A stretch of 64,000 nt of DNA, taken from NCBI GenBank assembly GCA_905147135.1, contig LR990055.1, forward strand, positions 3,039,001 to 3,103,000. Direction: 5' to 3'. Positions 63,431-64,000 of this stretch are shown in pieces. This DNA is from Blastobasis lacticolella (Eukaryota; Arthropoda; Insecta; Lepidoptera; Blastobasidae). The notes below the pieces were generated by a model. The model saw only the letters and a list, made by a program, of their open reading frames with translations, did not search any database and was not told where the DNA came from. Positions within the stretch are counted from its first letter, which is position 1. Each line of letters begins with the position of its first letter. A program made the translations under genes and the position numbers.

Positions 63431-64000
63431 TTAGTCTTCCACCACAATCTAAATGTATAAATTATAATATCTACCTAGTTATACATCCCTATGGCATCCT
63501 TACAAATCTTACAAACTTTGCTATACTTATAGTATAGTTAAAGTTAATAGTTAAGACAGTATGAAAATTTAAGCTGGCACGATAGGTATTCCATATTCTC
63601 TAAAATTTAGCAGGATTTTATAACAATTTTATTATGAGCATTTATGATGTTTGCAATTACTGGCCTTGATCGCTGCTATTTGGATACGAATACAAAACGT
63701 TTTTGCAGTCGCTACTGAATGGAAAAGTTGTATGAATAGTTTGGTAGCATGACTCACATATACATATGGTAGCTTCGAGTAAACACTCTGCCTTGACGAT
63801 TCGTTCCGGAGTTATAAAAGTAATACGGTCGGCGATAAGATAACATCGTGCTATCTGAGTGTGGAAATTATTTGCGGGGGGTGATATGATACCTACCATT
63901 TTATTGTAGTTTATTGGAATAATTTCAAGTTCTGTTACTTCGTTAGTGGAGATCAGTAAACTGCTATAATCCTGACACATCTGTTTTGCGCATATCTAAA

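Larger units (their letters stand above)
60891..64000. repeat. Segmental duplication, copy B (runs off the window)
   Basis: Matches 50084-52490 in the same orientation. It carries an extra LINE (61263-61892) and about 75 bp of family 1 SINE (63320-63393). The end of the window corresponds to about 52487 in copy A, some 440 bp before GST exon 3. Confidence 0.95.

Noticed and set aside
1..64000. CRISPR arrays, operons, riboswitches or prokaryotic promoters
   Set aside because: The window is clearly animal nuclear DNA with spliced genes. Repeats are dispersed or tandem and show no regular spacer structure.

Overview
This is eukaryotic DNA, most likely from a moth or butterfly. The evidence is small exons with GT/AG introns, an AT-rich background, protein-coding exons of insect type, and dense tRNA-derived SINEs, RTE- and Jockey/CR1-like LINE pieces, a BEL/Pao remnant and many inverted-repeat DNA elements. 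Species cannot be named from this. Three conserved genes and one small orphan gene are supported. Most of the rest is transposable-element debris, often several layers deep.

Layout. 1-9.1 kb is repeats: two SINE families, a decayed pogo-like element and a LINE reverse-transcriptase fragment held between long inverted repeats. 9.2-24.6 kb (+) is a seven-exon mitochondrial 2-oxoglutarate/malate carrier (SLC25A11 type); its 10 kb third intron is packed with nested elements. 24.6-28.6 kb is the convergent space between that gene and the next. 28.6-33.0 kb (-) is a five-exon MAGE-domain gene, the NSE3 subunit of the SMC5/6 complex. 33-43.7 kb is a stack of nested transposons in the space between two divergent genes. 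45.2-57.5 kb (+) is a sigma-class glutathione S-transferase with a duplicated terminal exon, so one promoter could give two proteins with different C-terminal ends. A 73-residue single-membrane-segment protein is encoded between the two terminal exons. 58-61 kb holds retrotransposon remnants. 60.9-64 kb is a second copy of DNA from the GST intron before exon 3; it runs off the window and suggests a further GST cassette beyond the edge.

The conserved genes are functionally unrelated: mitochondrial transport, chromosome maintenance and detoxification or prostanoid chemistry. The most notable points are the two GST terminal exons, the segmental duplication in which one copy serves as the empty site for a LINE insertion in the other, and insertion stacks whose order is shown by target-site duplications. 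All exon joins were made by hand from splice sites, reading phase and recognised protein families; no transcript data were available.
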